A stretch of DNA of 64,000 bases, taken from Mycobacteroides chelonae CCUG 47445 (lineage in GTDB: Bacteria; Actinomycetota; Actinomycetes; Mycobacteriales; Mycobacteriaceae). The position numbers and the translations under genes were made by a program. The stretch lies in assembly GCF_001632805.1 (NCBI RefSeq), contig NZ_CP007220.1, forward strand, positions 3,286,001 through 3,350,000. Reading direction: 5' to 3'. The notes beneath the pieces are model-generated. The model saw only the letters and a program-made list of their open reading frames with translations. It was not told where the DNA came from and ran no database searches. This document shows, one piece after another, positions 28,641-37,642 of this stretch. Within the stretch, counting starts at the first letter, position 1. The number at the start of each line of letters is the position of its first letter.

Positions 28641-29999
28641 TCAGACCTCGGCGAGATCCACCCCCCGGGTCTCGCGCGCGACGAGCAATGCGCCGAATGT
28701 CAACACACCGGCGACCGATAGGTAGACCCCTACCCATGCGACGCCGAAGTCGTGCACCAGCCAGGTGGCGATGAACGGCGCGACGGCGGCTCCGATGATA
28801 GAGGCGAAGTTGTACGCGATCCCAGACCCGGTGTAGCGCACATTCGTGGGGAACAGCTCGGGCAGCAGGGCGCTCATCGGCCCAAAGGAAAAACCCATCA
28901 ATGCCATTCCAACACTCAAGAACACCAACATCATCGGTTTGTTCACCGTCGAGGGGTCGAGGAACCAGCCGAATGAGAGCCCGAACACGATGATCCCGGC
29001 GGTGAACGTCAGCAGCACCGGCCTGCGGCCATACCTGTCGGCCAGCCGTCCGGATATCGGCACGCACGCCGCGAGGAACAGCACCGAAATCAGCTGCATC
29101 TGTAGGAAATCGACGTAACTGATCGCGAGCTTGACCCCGGACTTGTCGACTACCTTCCCCGTTCCGTAGGACGCTGCCCAGGTCGTCACGACGTAGAAGA
29201 TCGTGTACGTCGCCAGCATGACGAACGTTCCGATCACCAGCTGGCGCCACGAGGTCTTGGCCACCTCGGCCAGCGGCGCGCGCACCTTCTTGCCCTCGGC
29301 GATCGCCTGGGTGAAGACGGGCGTCTCGGTGAGTTTGAGCCGGACATAAAGGCCGACAACCACAATGACTGCGCTGGCCAGGAATGGGACTCGCCAACCC
29401 CAGGACAGGAACGCATGGTTGGCCGTAGCCGTCTTGGCGTCGAAGCCCATGACGAGCATCAGCAGCAGGAAGGTGCCGTTGGCGAAGAAGAATCCAATCG
29501 GGGCGCCCAGCTGTGGCCACATCGCCGCCCAGCCCCGCTTCCCCTCTTCGGCGGTTTCGGTCGCCAGCAGTGCGGCCCCCGACCACTCCCCGCCCAATCC
29601 CAGACCCTGGCAAAAGCGCAACAGTGAGAGCAGCGCGGGCGCCCAGTAGCCGACGGCATCGAAGGTCGGCAGCAGCCCGATCGCGAAGGTCGCGACCCCC
29701 ATGGTCATCAGCGATCCGACGAGGGTGGCCTTACGGCCGATCCGATCGCCGAAATGCCCGAACACCATGGAGCCGACGGGGCGGGCAACGAAAGCCAACC
29801 CGAACGTCGCGAACGACGACAGCAGCGCCGCGGTGTCATCCCCCTTGGGAAAGAACAACGTTGGGAACACCAGCACCGCCGCGGTGGCATAGATGTAGAA
29901 GTCGAAGAACTCGATACTTGTACCCACCATGGAGGCGACGACGATCCGGCTGCGCGGTACCGCAGACTCAACGGGCACGGTCTCCGGTGTCATGGCCAC
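28641..29999 (-). CDS. MHS-family (metabolite:H+ symporter) MFS transporter
   Basis: 452 residues and 12 predicted membrane helices. Family marks are IEFFDFYIYATAAVLVFP in TM1, GHFGDRIGRKATLVGSL between TM2 and TM3, RFCQGLGLGGEWSGAALL in TM4, and an extended central loop KLTETPVFTQAIAEGKKV. Characterised members carry organic acids, shikimate, proline/betaine or aromatic acids with protons. The gene follows the TetR gene (9-nt gap) and lies opposite the ABC1-ABC1-P450 operon, so it probably imports the compound that the TetR protein senses. Confidence 0.88.
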   Translation of the reverse strand: MAMTPETVPVESAVPRSRIVVASMVGTSIEFFDFYIYATAAVLVFPTLFFPKGDDTAALLSSFATFGLAFVARPVGSMVFGHFGDRIGRKATLVGSLMTMGVATFAIGLLPTFDAVGYWAPALLSLLRFCQGLGLGGEWSGAALLATETAEEGKRGWAAMWPQLGAPIGFFFANGTFLLLMLVMGFDAKTATANHAFLSWGWRVPFLASAVIVVVGLYVRLKLTETPVFTQAIAEGKKVRAPLAEVAKTSWRQLVIGTFVMLATYTIFYVVTTWAASYGTGKVVDKSGVKLAISYVDFLQMQLISVLFLAACVPISGRLADRYGRRPVLLTFTAGIIVFGLSFGWFLDPSTVNKPMMLVFLSVGMALMGFSFGPMSALLPELFPTNVRYTGSGIAYNFASIIGAAVAPFIATWLVHDFGVAWVGVYLSVAGVLTFGALLVARETRGVDLAEV

Positions 30000-30008
30000 C
30001 GGCGGAGA

Positions 30009-30605
30009 CTAGCGCAGCGATTCGATCCTGGTAGCCAGTACAGCCGTCCATTCCGCGATGTAGTCCTCGTCGGCGATGGCGGCGGTCGGCGCCCGAAAAA
30101 CCGTACTGGTCGCACGCTTGCCCAAAAGTGCGTTGACGCCCAGCGCCCCAATCGATTCCGCTTGCGCCTTGCCCATGTCCGGGGCCCAGCCATGCACCCA
30201 GTCGGTGAGCTCGGCGTAGAGGCCATCGAAGAGTGCGGCATAGGCGGTATCGAGCCGGGCCAGGTGACCGGCCGGAACACTCGATGCGATCTGCAGCAGC
30301 TGCGACTCCTCATCGAGCACGGTCAGCAGGTAGCGACCCATCATGGTGAGTTCGTTACGCAGGTCACCGAGTCCACCAAATAGCGCGCGAATGTCACGCA
30401 TCGCGCGCCGGCGATCGAGCTGACGATCGATGCCCGCCTCCAGCAGCGCTTCTTTGGACTTGAAGTGGTGATAGAGCCCGCCTGATCCGGGAGTAAGACC
30501 GGCCGCCTTCTCGATCTGGGCGACGCTAGTCGCCTTGTACCCCTGCTCGCCAAAGAGCCTCATGGCCTCGGCGACCAGGCGTTCTTTTGTGGAAATCTCA
30601 ACCAT
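30009..30605 (-). CDS. TetR-family regulator of the MHS / ABC1-P450 divergon
   Basis: 198 residues from the ATG at 30605; an alternative GTG at 30626 lies inside the operator and is less likely. Helix-turn-helix at residues 5-50: TKERLVAEAMRLFGEQGYKA, then SVAQIEKAAGLTPGSGGLYHHF. The C-terminal domain is a TetR-type ligand pocket with no close match I can name. A 33-bp near-perfect palindrome (30617-30649) separates it from the divergent ABC1 operon, and the MHS gene follows directly, so the protein is expected to control both directions and itself. Confidence 0.87.
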   Translation of the reverse strand: MVEISTKERLVAEAMRLFGEQGYKATSVAQIEKAAGLTPGSGGLYHHFKSKEALLEAGIDRQLDRRRAMRDIRALFGGLGDLRNELTMMGRYLLTVLDEESQLLQIASSVPAGHLARLDTAYAALFDGLYAELTDWVHGWAPDMGKAQAESIGALGVNALLGKRATSTVFRAPTAAIADEDYIAEWTAVLATRIESLR

Positions 30606-30616
30606 TGACGTCTCCC

Positions 30617-30649
30617 AAGTAATCACTTAGTGTCACTCAGTGAGTACTT
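30617..30649. promoter_or_regulatory. 33-bp near-perfect palindrome, TetR operator
   Basis: The block from AAGTAATCAC to TGAGTACTT equals its own reverse complement at all but two symmetric position pairs and the centre base. It contains two CACTNAGTG half-sites. It lies 12 nt from the tetR start and 36 nt from the ABC1 start. Confidence 0.8.
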
Positions 30650-30684
30650 TAACAGCTGCTCTGGCTCACCGGTAGGAGGTAGTC

Positions 30685-32115
30685 ATGACAGAGGACCTGG
30701 TTCCCCGGGGCCGCATCCGGCGCACGATGCCGCTGGCGGGATTCACCGCCCGGGCCGCGGGCGGCCGACTGGTCGCAGGCTTGCGCGAGAAGGCCGGAGA
30801 CACCGGCGCCGTGGATCGCTTCCATGAAAAGACCGCCGAGCGTTACACCGAACTACTCGGCCACTCCAAGGGCGTCCTGATGAAGGCCGGCCAGATCTTC
30901 TCGAGCATCGACACGAGTGCGATGGGTGATGGACGCATCTCCCCGTACGAGCGAGCGATGGCCAAGCTGCAGACCCAGTCACCGCCCATGGACCCCGCGT
31001 TGGCGCGGAGGATCATCGAATCCGAGCTCGGGCTGTCGGTGGACAAGGCATACGCCGAGTTCACCGACGAGCCGATATCGTCGGCATCCATAGGCCAGGT
31101 CCATCTCGCCGTCCTTCATGACGGCCGCAAGGTCGCCGTCAAGATTCAGTATCCCGGTGTGGCCCAGGCCATTCAGGAAGATCTCGCGAACACCGAACTC
31201 GTCACGACCTTCCTGCGGACCTTTCTGTCCCTGCTCGGTCGCAGCGTCGCCATTGACCTGCGCGCGACGGCCGAAGACATTTCGGAACGGATCGCCGAAG
31301 AACTCGACTATCGCCGCGAGGTCGCCAACATCGCCTCATTCCACGAGCTGTTCCGTGGGCATCCCTTCATCCGAGTCCCCGAGGCCGTGCCGGAGCTATC
31401 CAGCGACCGGGTACTCACCATGACCTACGTGGACGGGATCGGCTGGGCGCAGGCTCAGCAGTCCAGCCGTGAACTCAAAGACACGTGGGGAGAGGCGCTG
31501 TGGAGATTCAGCCTCTCCCCTCTGCAACACGCCTCGGCGTTCTACACGGACCTGCACCCGGGGAACTACCGGTTCGGCCTCGACGGATCGATCGGGATCG
31601 TCGACTTCGGGTCCGTGAAGATCATTCCCGAACGCCTGCGCCTGGCATGGATACAAATGATCGTCGCCAACCTGCAGAAAAGAATCGGGGACCTGCACTC
31701 GATCATGACCGAAGCCGGGTTCATACCCGCCGGATCCACCATGACGACCGATGAAGTGCACCGGTGGATGGACCAGAACAATCCGGATGTTGTTGGTCCG
31801 CAACCTGTTACCTATACGGCCCAACTGGTCAACCGGAATATGGCCACCCTGGACACCAGCAGCCCGAACTCACTGTCTGCACGCATCGCGCTGCCGCCCG
31901 ATCTCATCTACTTCGTCCGGGTTCCGCTGGGTGTGCGGTCAACCCTGTCCAAATTGGGTGCCACGGTGGACGCCCGCGCAGTCGTCGAAGACATGACCGG
32001 TGTCGCCGAGCCCACCACTGCGCTCGGGGTACGACATGTGGCATGGGTGCGGGAGCGCGGGCTGCCGTTCGGATTGGAGCCGCGAGACCCGTCAAAGATT
32101 GGTGTCCAGCTGTGA
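30685..32115 (+). CDS. ABC1/ADCK (AarF/UbiB-type) atypical kinase, copy 1
   Basis: 476 residues. The N-terminal KxGQ extension carries KGVLMKAGQIFS near residue 65. Kinase motifs are SASIGQVHLAVLHDGRKVAVK (Ala-rich loop and Lys; about residues 130-155), EELDYRREVANI near 205, catalytic YTDLHPGNYRFG near 290 and metal-binding IVDFGSVK near 305. Family members act as ATPases/kinases in quinone or isoprenoid lipid metabolism; mycobacterial targets are unknown. Ribosome-binding site AGGAGG lies 8 nt upstream. Its stop overlaps the second copy (GTGA). Confidence 0.9.
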   Translation: MTEDLVPRGRIRRTMPLAGFTARAAGGRLVAGLREKAGDTGAVDRFHEKTAERYTELLGHSKGVLMKAGQIFSSIDTSAMGDGRISPYERAMAKLQTQSPPMDPALARRIIESELGLSVDKAYAEFTDEPISSASIGQVHLAVLHDGRKVAVKIQYPGVAQAIQEDLANTELVTTFLRTFLSLLGRSVAIDLRATAEDISERIAEELDYRREVANIASFHELFRGHPFIRVPEAVPELSSDRVLTMTYVDGIGWAQAQQSSRELKDTWGEALWRFSLSPLQHASAFYTDLHPGNYRFGLDGSIGIVDFGSVKIIPERLRLAWIQMIVANLQKRIGDLHSIMTEAGFIPAGSTMTTDEVHRWMDQNNPDVVGPQPVTYTAQLVNRNMATLDTSSPNSLSARIALPPDLIYFVRVPLGVRSTLSKLGATVDARAVVEDMTGVAEPTTALGVRHVAWVRERGLPFGLEPRDPSKIGVQL

Positions 32116-33515
32116 GCGACAATCCCATCCCGCGCGGCCGAATCCGGCGCACCATGCCGCTGGCCGGCTTCACCGCCCGAGCCGCAGGCGGGCGACTCGT
32201 CGCGGGCCTGCGCGAAAAGGCCGGGGACACCGGCGCCGTCGAACGGTTCCACGAACGCACCGCCGAGCGCTACACCGAACTACTCGGACACTCCAAGGGC
32301 GTCCTGATGAAGGCCGGCCAAATCTTCTCGGTCGCCGATATCGCATCCCACGGCTACAACCAGCTTTCCCCATATCAAAACGCCTTGACGCGCCTGCAGG
32401 CTGACGCACCGCCCATGCATCCCTTGTTGGCGCGCCAGGCCCTCGAAGAAGATCTTGGGAGATCCGTCGAAGAACTCTTCTCCGAATTCAGCGATGATCC
32501 GATCGCCGCGGCGTCGATCGGCCAGGTGCATCGAGCGACCCTTCACGATGGTCGCCCGGTCGCCGTCAAGGTCCAGTATCCCGGTGTGGCACAAGCCATC
32601 GAGCACGATCTATCGAACGCGGAGCTGATGGCCACTTTCCTGCGCTTCGCAACAGGTATTGCCGGGCCTCGGCCACAACTGGACCATCGACTCATGGCCG
32701 ACGAGGTGGCCGCACGCATCTCCGAGGAGTTGGACTATCGGCACGAAGCGGCGAATATCAGGGCCTTCGCGGCGCTCTACGCGGACCATCCCTTTATCCG
32801 GATACCCGAGGTGATATCTGAAGCGTCCGGCAATCGGGTGCTCACCATGACCTATCTGGACGGCCTGGATTGGATGGCCGCACAACGGGCGGAACAGGAC
32901 CTCAAAGATGTTTGGGTGGAGACGATCTGGCGTTTCAGCACCGGATCATTTCGGCACGCGAATCTGTTTCACGCCGACCCGCATCCGGGCAACTATCGGT
33001 TCGGGATGGACGGGTCCGTCGGTTTTGTCGACTTCGGCTGCATCAAGGTGGTGCCCGAGTCCTTGCGCTATCGGCTCGTGCAGATGATTCGCGCGGCCGC
33101 CGAGGAACGCCGCGAAGACCTACGCCAGCTGATGGTCGATGCCGGATACTTCGCCGCCGACTCCTCGCTGTCAGCTCACGATGTCTTTCAGTGGCTCGGG
33201 GCAACCGTGCAGGACATCCGGGGCCCTCAGCCGGTGACATTCACCCGTGAGATATCGAACAGCGCGACCCGTTCCCTGCTGAACTTCCAGACGCTGCATC
33301 AGATGTCGATCCCCAGCGATCTGGTGTTCCTGGCCCGGATCAATCTGAACATCAGCGCGCTCTCGGCAACGCTCAACGCGACAGTGCACACGCACGCGCT
33401 GCTCGATGATCTCGATGGTGTGGCCGAAGCCATTTCCCCGCTAGGTAAACAGCATGTCGGATGGGTCCGCGAGCGAGGCCTGCCCTTCGGATTGGATCAC
33501 CATGACCACTGCTAA
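32112..33515 (+). CDS. ABC1/ADCK (AarF/UbiB-type) atypical kinase, copy 2
   Basis: 467 residues from a GTG at 32112 overlapping the first copy's stop by 4 nt. The first ~65 residues are nearly identical to copy 1 (same PRGRIRRTMPLAGFTARAAG and KGVLMKAGQIFS), then similarity drops to roughly half. Motifs are AASIGQVHRATLHDGRPVAVK, EELDYRHEAANI, HADPHPGNYRFG and VDFGCIK, so the kinase core is intact. In copy 2 DPHPGN replaces DLHPGN and DFGC replaces DFGS. The strict match of the N-terminal segment only suggests a shared partner or membrane contact. The P450 start lies 14 nt inside its 3' end. Confidence 0.9.
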   Translation: MSDNPIPRGRIRRTMPLAGFTARAAGGRLVAGLREKAGDTGAVERFHERTAERYTELLGHSKGVLMKAGQIFSVADIASHGYNQLSPYQNALTRLQADAPPMHPLLARQALEEDLGRSVEELFSEFSDDPIAAASIGQVHRATLHDGRPVAVKVQYPGVAQAIEHDLSNAELMATFLRFATGIAGPRPQLDHRLMADEVAARISEELDYRHEAANIRAFAALYADHPFIRIPEVISEASGNRVLTMTYLDGLDWMAAQRAEQDLKDVWVETIWRFSTGSFRHANLFHADPHPGNYRFGMDGSVGFVDFGCIKVVPESLRYRLVQMIRAAAEERREDLRQLMVDAGYFAADSSLSAHDVFQWLGATVQDIRGPQPVTFTREISNSATRSLLNFQTLHQMSIPSDLVFLARINLNISALSATLNATVHTHALLDDLDGVAEAISPLGKQHVGWVRERGLPFGLDHHDHC

Positions 33516-34686
33516 CCCCATCGCACCCCGGATTCCCTGGGATTCAAGGGATCCCTACCGCTACTACGAAAACCTGCGGGCCCGCGGCGACGTGGTCTGG
33601 GACGAGAATGCCGGAACCTGGGTGGTTCTGGGTTACCACCCGGCCCGCGAGGTACTGGGTGGCACCGGATGGTCGAGCGATCCCCTCGCCAGCCCGCAGA
33701 TGCGGGCCTCGGCCCCCGAGTACCTCGACCTGTCCGACTTCGGCAGAAACATGCTCTTCGTCGACGGACCCGACCACACCGAGCTCAGGGGCGCCGTCCG
33801 CGACGTATTCACCCCGGGGTTCATCGCCGGCCTGCGCGAAGGCGTGCAATCCATCACCGCTCAGGTCGTCGAATATCCGCAAGCTGGAGAAACTTTCGAC
33901 TTCATGACCGATATCGCCCTGCCGTTGCCGATCGCGATCATCGGCGAGTGGCTCGGCCTGGACGATGCGGCGTCAGCCGTCCTTCGCCAGGAGTCGCCGG
34001 TCATCATCCAGATGCTCGGGGCCTTCGCCGACGTCGAGACTGTCCTCGCCGGCACCTCCGCGGGCGCGACCCTCGCTACCGAACTTCTGCCGCTGGCCGC
34101 GGACCGCCGCGTACACCCCGGAGATGACCTTCTCAGCCTGATCGCATCCGATATCAACCTGTCGCTGGAAGACGTGGTGACCATGGCGTTGATGATCGCC
34201 ATCGCGGGTCATGAGACGACGGCAAACCTACTGGGCGCGAGCATGCTTCGTCTGCTTGCCCCACGCCCCCACGGCCTTCGGCTGGCCGACGAGATCGACC
34301 CCGACGACCCGGCGGTCGTTACCGAACTGCTCCGGCTCGACGGTCCGGTGCAGGGCACCGCGCGCGTTGCGACCAAGGACCACAATCTGGCCGGGCACAT
34401 GATCCGGGAGGGCCAGACGGTGCTCATCGCGATTGCCGCCGCAAACCGCGATCCGCAGGTGTTCGTCGATCCCGCGGAGTTCCGGCTGGGCCGCAAGAGC
34501 ACCCCGCCGCTGGCCTTCGGATATGGCGCACACCATTGCCTGGGCTCGGCGTTGGCCAAGCTGGAGACCACGGTGGCCATCGGTGAAATCCTGGCGCGCG
34601 GACCCGAGGTGATTGGCCCCGTCAGCTGGAGGGATGCCCCCGCCATCCGGGGACCGCGCAGCATCCCCATGCGGTTTCACAGGTAG
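33502..34686 (+). CDS. Cytochrome P450
   Basis: 394 residues, the length of soluble bacterial class I P450s. I-helix motif AIAGHETTANLLG near residue 235, ExxR in VVTELLRLDG near 275, and heme loop FGYGAHHCLGSALAKLE with the Cys ligand near 346. The start ATG at 33502 overlaps ABC1 copy 2 by 14 nt, so translation is coupled. P450s need ferredoxin and reductase; none is encoded nearby. Being co-transcribed with two ABC1 kinases and opposite an MHS importer, it probably hydroxylates the imported or a lipid-soluble substrate. The CYP subfamily cannot be assigned by eye. Confidence 0.94.
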   Translation: MTTANPIAPRIPWDSRDPYRYYENLRARGDVVWDENAGTWVVLGYHPAREVLGGTGWSSDPLASPQMRASAPEYLDLSDFGRNMLFVDGPDHTELRGAVRDVFTPGFIAGLREGVQSITAQVVEYPQAGETFDFMTDIALPLPIAIIGEWLGLDDAASAVLRQESPVIIQMLGAFADVETVLAGTSAGATLATELLPLAADRRVHPGDDLLSLIASDINLSLEDVVTMALMIAIAGHETTANLLGASMLRLLAPRPHGLRLADEIDPDDPAVVTELLRLDGPVQGTARVATKDHNLAGHMIREGQTVLIAIAAANRDPQVFVDPAEFRLGRKSTPPLAFGYGAHHCLGSALAKLETTVAIGEILARGPEVIGPVSWRDAPAIRGPRSIPMRFHR

Positions 34687-34795
34687 TTTGCGTTCCCGAC
34701 AGTTCCACGCAGACATTTCATGGGTGTGCGGGCAGGTATGGGCATATTGTGTGGAAATGCTCGTCAAAGCGGTCCGCAGCGGGTTGTAGGCCAGC

Positions 34796-35761
34796 GTGTT
34801 GCGACTCATCTTCACGGCGAATGACCTTGCTTTGACGAGGTTTCTGCCCATGCCTGCGCCCTTGTTGGAGATGAAGTTCGCGACACGAGCACTACGGCAA
34901 GGTATTCGCACACCGTGGGGCGAGCGGTGGCGTTGTCGCGCACTGGCAGCATTTCCCATCGCGGCAGCACCGGGACGTACAGTGGTGAGCCACTTTTCGT
35001 GGTCACTGTCGCCCACCGTGCTGGGCGACAGCTTCGATGAGGGTATGCGGTCCATCGAAAAGCTGAATCGGCAGCAGGCGCTGGCAGAGTTGGCCGTCTT
35101 CGGGCGCGGCCCCACCGAAGGTGCCGGGGCGCCACCGTATCTCCGGCATGCCATCGCCGGTGATCGCGAAGCCACTGTGGCATTGGGGCGCATGACGAAA
35201 GGCGCCTACAAAGCGGTGCTGGAACCGTACTGGCCCGACATCCAGGCGAACCATCAGATTGAACTCGTCCGGCAGGGACGCGTGATGGCGCGCCACGGTG
35301 TGCGGGCCGCCCTCGGCAAGATTGTCCCCGGCGCACGATGGAATGGCGACTGCCTTGAGATCGACAGTCCCCAACGCACCACCATCGCGCTGCGTGGCCG
35401 CGGCATCGTGTTGACGCCAAGCGTTTTCTGGGCGGGACCACCCCTGGTCGGTGAGCTCGGCGAGCAGCCGGTCGTCCTGGCGTACCCCGCCCCCATCGAT
35501 TTGACCCTCAGTGTCGGTGCTGAATCCGACCCACTCGCGGCAATACTCGGATCGACCCGAGCCGCGGTACTGCGCGTGCTGACCGCGGAGCACACCACCG
35601 GTGATATCGCCCGCAACCTCGGGATCAGCCCCGCATCAGCGTCCGAACACACCTCGGCGCTGAGGCAAGCACGCTTGGTACGCAGCCGCCGTGACGGTAA
35701 GGCGGTCATCCACGACGCCACCGCCCTGGGCCTTGACCTGATCGATGCAAACCGCCTGTAG
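34796..35761 (+). CDS. ArsR-type winged-helix regulator with long N-terminal domain
   Basis: 321 residues from a GTG at 34796. The first ~240 residues form an uncharacterised domain common in actinobacterial regulators of this kind (DUF5937-like; region includes FTANDLALTRFLPMPAPLLEM). The C-terminal 75 residues are a winged helix: STRAAVLRVLTAEHTTGDIARNLG, then SPASASEHTSALRQARLVRSRR. The Cys-based metal site of classical ArsR is missing, so it probably does not sense metals. It lies between the P450 and the second MpaB gene, both in the same orientation with 105-130 nt gaps, so its targets may be either or elsewhere. Confidence 0.8.
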   Translation: MLRLIFTANDLALTRFLPMPAPLLEMKFATRALRQGIRTPWGERWRCRALAAFPIAAAPGRTVVSHFSWSLSPTVLGDSFDEGMRSIEKLNRQQALAELAVFGRGPTEGAGAPPYLRHAIAGDREATVALGRMTKGAYKAVLEPYWPDIQANHQIELVRQGRVMARHGVRAALGKIVPGARWNGDCLEIDSPQRTTIALRGRGIVLTPSVFWAGPPLVGELGEQPVVLAYPAPIDLTLSVGAESDPLAAILGSTRAAVLRVLTAEHTTGDIARNLGISPASASEHTSALRQARLVRSRRDGKAVIHDATALGLDLIDANRL

Positions 35762-35890
35762 CTGGCGTTTCATCGGCAGAGATCACAACACGAGAGCCAC
35801 TCCGATAACAGATGCGCGCGCCACTGTTGACAACTGACGTTGTTAACGTCTCCAATGAGGAGGAAGCGAACCGCTCCCTGGGAGGCAACG

Positions 35891-36937
35891 ATGCCAAGCA
35901 CAGCTGCACACGCCGCAACATCACGCTCGGCGGGCATGCCGCCACGCGGTGATGCCAAAGCCCGAATCTGGCGCCGCGGAGACGGTGCCACTCCCGCCGG
36001 TCAACGCACCGGCCCCGACGGACACCCGGATTACGGCTACTTCGGCCCCGGCTCGGTGACCTGGAAGGTGTTTCTGCATCCCTCGGTGGCACCGATGATC
36101 GTGCTGGTGACCGCCCTCCTGGAGGGCAGCCATGAGGGGCTGCAGGCCGTCGAGATCAACCACGATCCGGTGTTCACCAAGAGCAAGCGCAATCAGGTCG
36201 ACTTCGACGACACCGTCAAGCGCATCCAGCGCACCGCCGGCGTCCCGATACCGATCATCTTCGGCGACACCGCAAGTGCCGACGCGCTCGCCGCGCACCT
36301 GCGTCACTATCACCGCAATATGAAGGGTGTCATTCCCGGCACCGACCGGCCCTACGATGCGCAGGGCCCGGCCCTGGTGCTCTTCGCGCATGTGACGATC
36401 ATGCATGCGGCACTACGGATCTACGAGAACACTCCCGCGCCGGGGCGTCTTATCCCCCGGCGTCTCCCTAAAGCCGAACGCGACCAATTCTTCTTGGAAG
36501 TCAAGACATTCGCCGAACTCATGGGAGCCGACCCCGACACGGTGCCGGTGACCTCCGAGGAGGTGGAGGCCTATTACGACTCGATCGAATCCGAATACCG
36601 GATGGTGAAGGGTTTTGTGCCGGGTGGCATGCGATTCGCTCTATCGGTGATCAGAAACGCACGGGGCTTCGGTGGACTGACGGCGGCTGCGGTCGCCGCG
36701 ATCACCCTCGTCACCGCCGTGCCGTCTGTTGCGGTGGTGCCCCCAAAGGTGCGGCGTCATTTGGGGATTCCCCGCATCGCCGACCCGGTGCTGGCCCTGC
36801 TGCTACGGGTGGCGCAGCCTGCCTTTGTGCCGTTCACACTCGAGCCGATGGCGCGCGAGATCTCGAGACTGTTCATCGGCGATGACGGTATTACGTTGGG
36901 AGAGAACGCCCGCGAACTTATGGAGCAGTCCGCCTAG
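35891..36937 (+). CDS. MpaB/rubber-oxygenase family protein (DUF2236), copy 2
   Basis: 348 residues from an ATG at 35891 with GGGAGG 7 nt upstream; an ATG at 35840 is in frame but lacks that site. DUF2236 features: YFGPGSVTWKVFLHPSVAPM near residue 45, TVKRIQRTAGVPIPIIFGDT, the conserved LRHYHRNMKGVIPGTDRPY near 125 and LVLFAHVTIMHAALRIYE near 150. The His/Arg positions are those associated with the cofactor in this family. Divergent in sequence from copy 1 at 22687-23904, so not a recent duplicate. Role unknown, likely oxidation of a hydrophobic compound. Confidence 0.82.
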   Translation: MPSTAAHAATSRSAGMPPRGDAKARIWRRGDGATPAGQRTGPDGHPDYGYFGPGSVTWKVFLHPSVAPMIVLVTALLEGSHEGLQAVEINHDPVFTKSKRNQVDFDDTVKRIQRTAGVPIPIIFGDTASADALAAHLRHYHRNMKGVIPGTDRPYDAQGPALVLFAHVTIMHAALRIYENTPAPGRLIPRRLPKAERDQFFLEVKTFAELMGADPDTVPVTSEEVEAYYDSIESEYRMVKGFVPGGMRFALSVIRNARGFGGLTAAAVAAITLVTAVPSVAVVPPKVRRHLGIPRIADPVLALLLRVAQPAFVPFTLEPMAREISRLFIGDDGITLGENARELMEQSA

Positions 36938-36941
36938 ACCC

Positions 36942-37373
36942 TCACACTCGGAGCGCGGTGAACGGCGCGATCGGAATCAGCCTGATGACGAACCAGGCCG
37001 CGAACACCACCAGGATGATCGACGCCACCCATCCGCGCAGCCACGGCGGACTCCAATCAGTGGCTCCCCGCCAGCGGCTGCGCGTCCACGCGACGAAACA
37101 GACCGCGAGGAAACCTAATGCCACCAAGGCAACCGCGTTGTAGCGCAGTGCCGCCAGCACGTCACCGTGCATCAATGAGTAGACCATCCGCAGGCCACCG
37201 CACGCGGGACAGTCAAGTCCGGTGAGCGCCTTGAACGGACACACCGGAAGCACTCCCCCAGGCGTTGTCGGGTCTCCGAGCCAGATCGCCGCACAACCCG
37301 CGACCGCCGCCGCACCCACAACGACGGGTGCGGCGAGACGGGAAGCGACGGACGTCGCGTGGGAGGTGATCAT
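36942..37373 (-). CDS. DUF2752 membrane protein
   Basis: 143 residues from an ATG at 37373. The DUF2752 signature is complete: CPFKALTGLDCPACGGLRMV near residue 48 with CPxCGGLR, then LMHGDVLAALRYNAV. Three hydrophobic segments (near residues 10-30, 75-95 and 115-135) make it an inner-membrane protein. Function is unknown across the family. It converges on the second MpaB gene with a 4-nt gap, and its 5' side borders the AT-richer island at 37.4-40 kb. Confidence 0.85.
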   Translation of the reverse strand: MITSHATSVASRLAAPVVVGAAAVAGCAAIWLGDPTTPGGVLPVCPFKALTGLDCPACGGLRMVYSLMHGDVLAALRYNAVALVALGFLAVCFVAWTRSRWRGATDWSPPWLRGWVASIILVVFAAWFVIRLIPIAPFTALRV

Positions 37374-37443
37374 CGAGTTCCAGTATCCACCTGCCTGGGG
37401 ATGGCCACACTCGAGTATGCCGTGGTTGAGGTTCGACAAGCGC

Positions 37444-37590
37444 ATGACACTCAGCGCGTACGGATCGCTGAATGTCGCTATCCGCAACGACTACTACTTC
37501 AACAGCGACAATGTTGCCGTTCGCGCGACGATCCGCTTCGGCGCTGGATTCAGCAAGGCCTGCGCAGGCGTGAAGCTCACTGTCGCCTAG
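37444..37590 (+). CDS. Possible small ORF or gene remnant before a strong terminator
   Basis: 48 codons from ATG at 37444 to TAG at 37588-37590, ending 7 nt before a strong hairpin. The peptide (AYGSLNVAIRNDYYFNSDNV and so on) has balanced composition and beta-strand character unlike the Arg/Pro-rich noise of shadow frames here. No ribosome-binding site is clear. It may be the 3' remnant of a longer gene lost at the island border. Confidence 0.25.
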   Translation: MTLSAYGSLNVAIRNDYYFNSDNVAVRATIRFGAGFSKACAGVKLTVA

Positions 37591-37597
37591 CAAGACC

Positions 37598-37642
37598 GAA
37601 GGTCCCTCGACTCAGCCCTTTCTCCTGGGTCGGGGGACCTTC
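37598..37642 (+). terminator. Strong hairpin terminator at the left island border
   Basis: Arms 37598-37611 and 37629-37642 pair over 14 bp with one G-T wobble around a 17-nt loop. TCTATTGG follows on the plus strand. The form resembles terminators of actinophage and mobile-element operons. Confidence 0.7.

Noticed and set aside
30685..33515. Very recent duplication of the ABC1 gene
   Set aside because: Only the first ~65 residues are nearly the same, and even there silent sites differ; the rest is about half identical, so the duplication is old.
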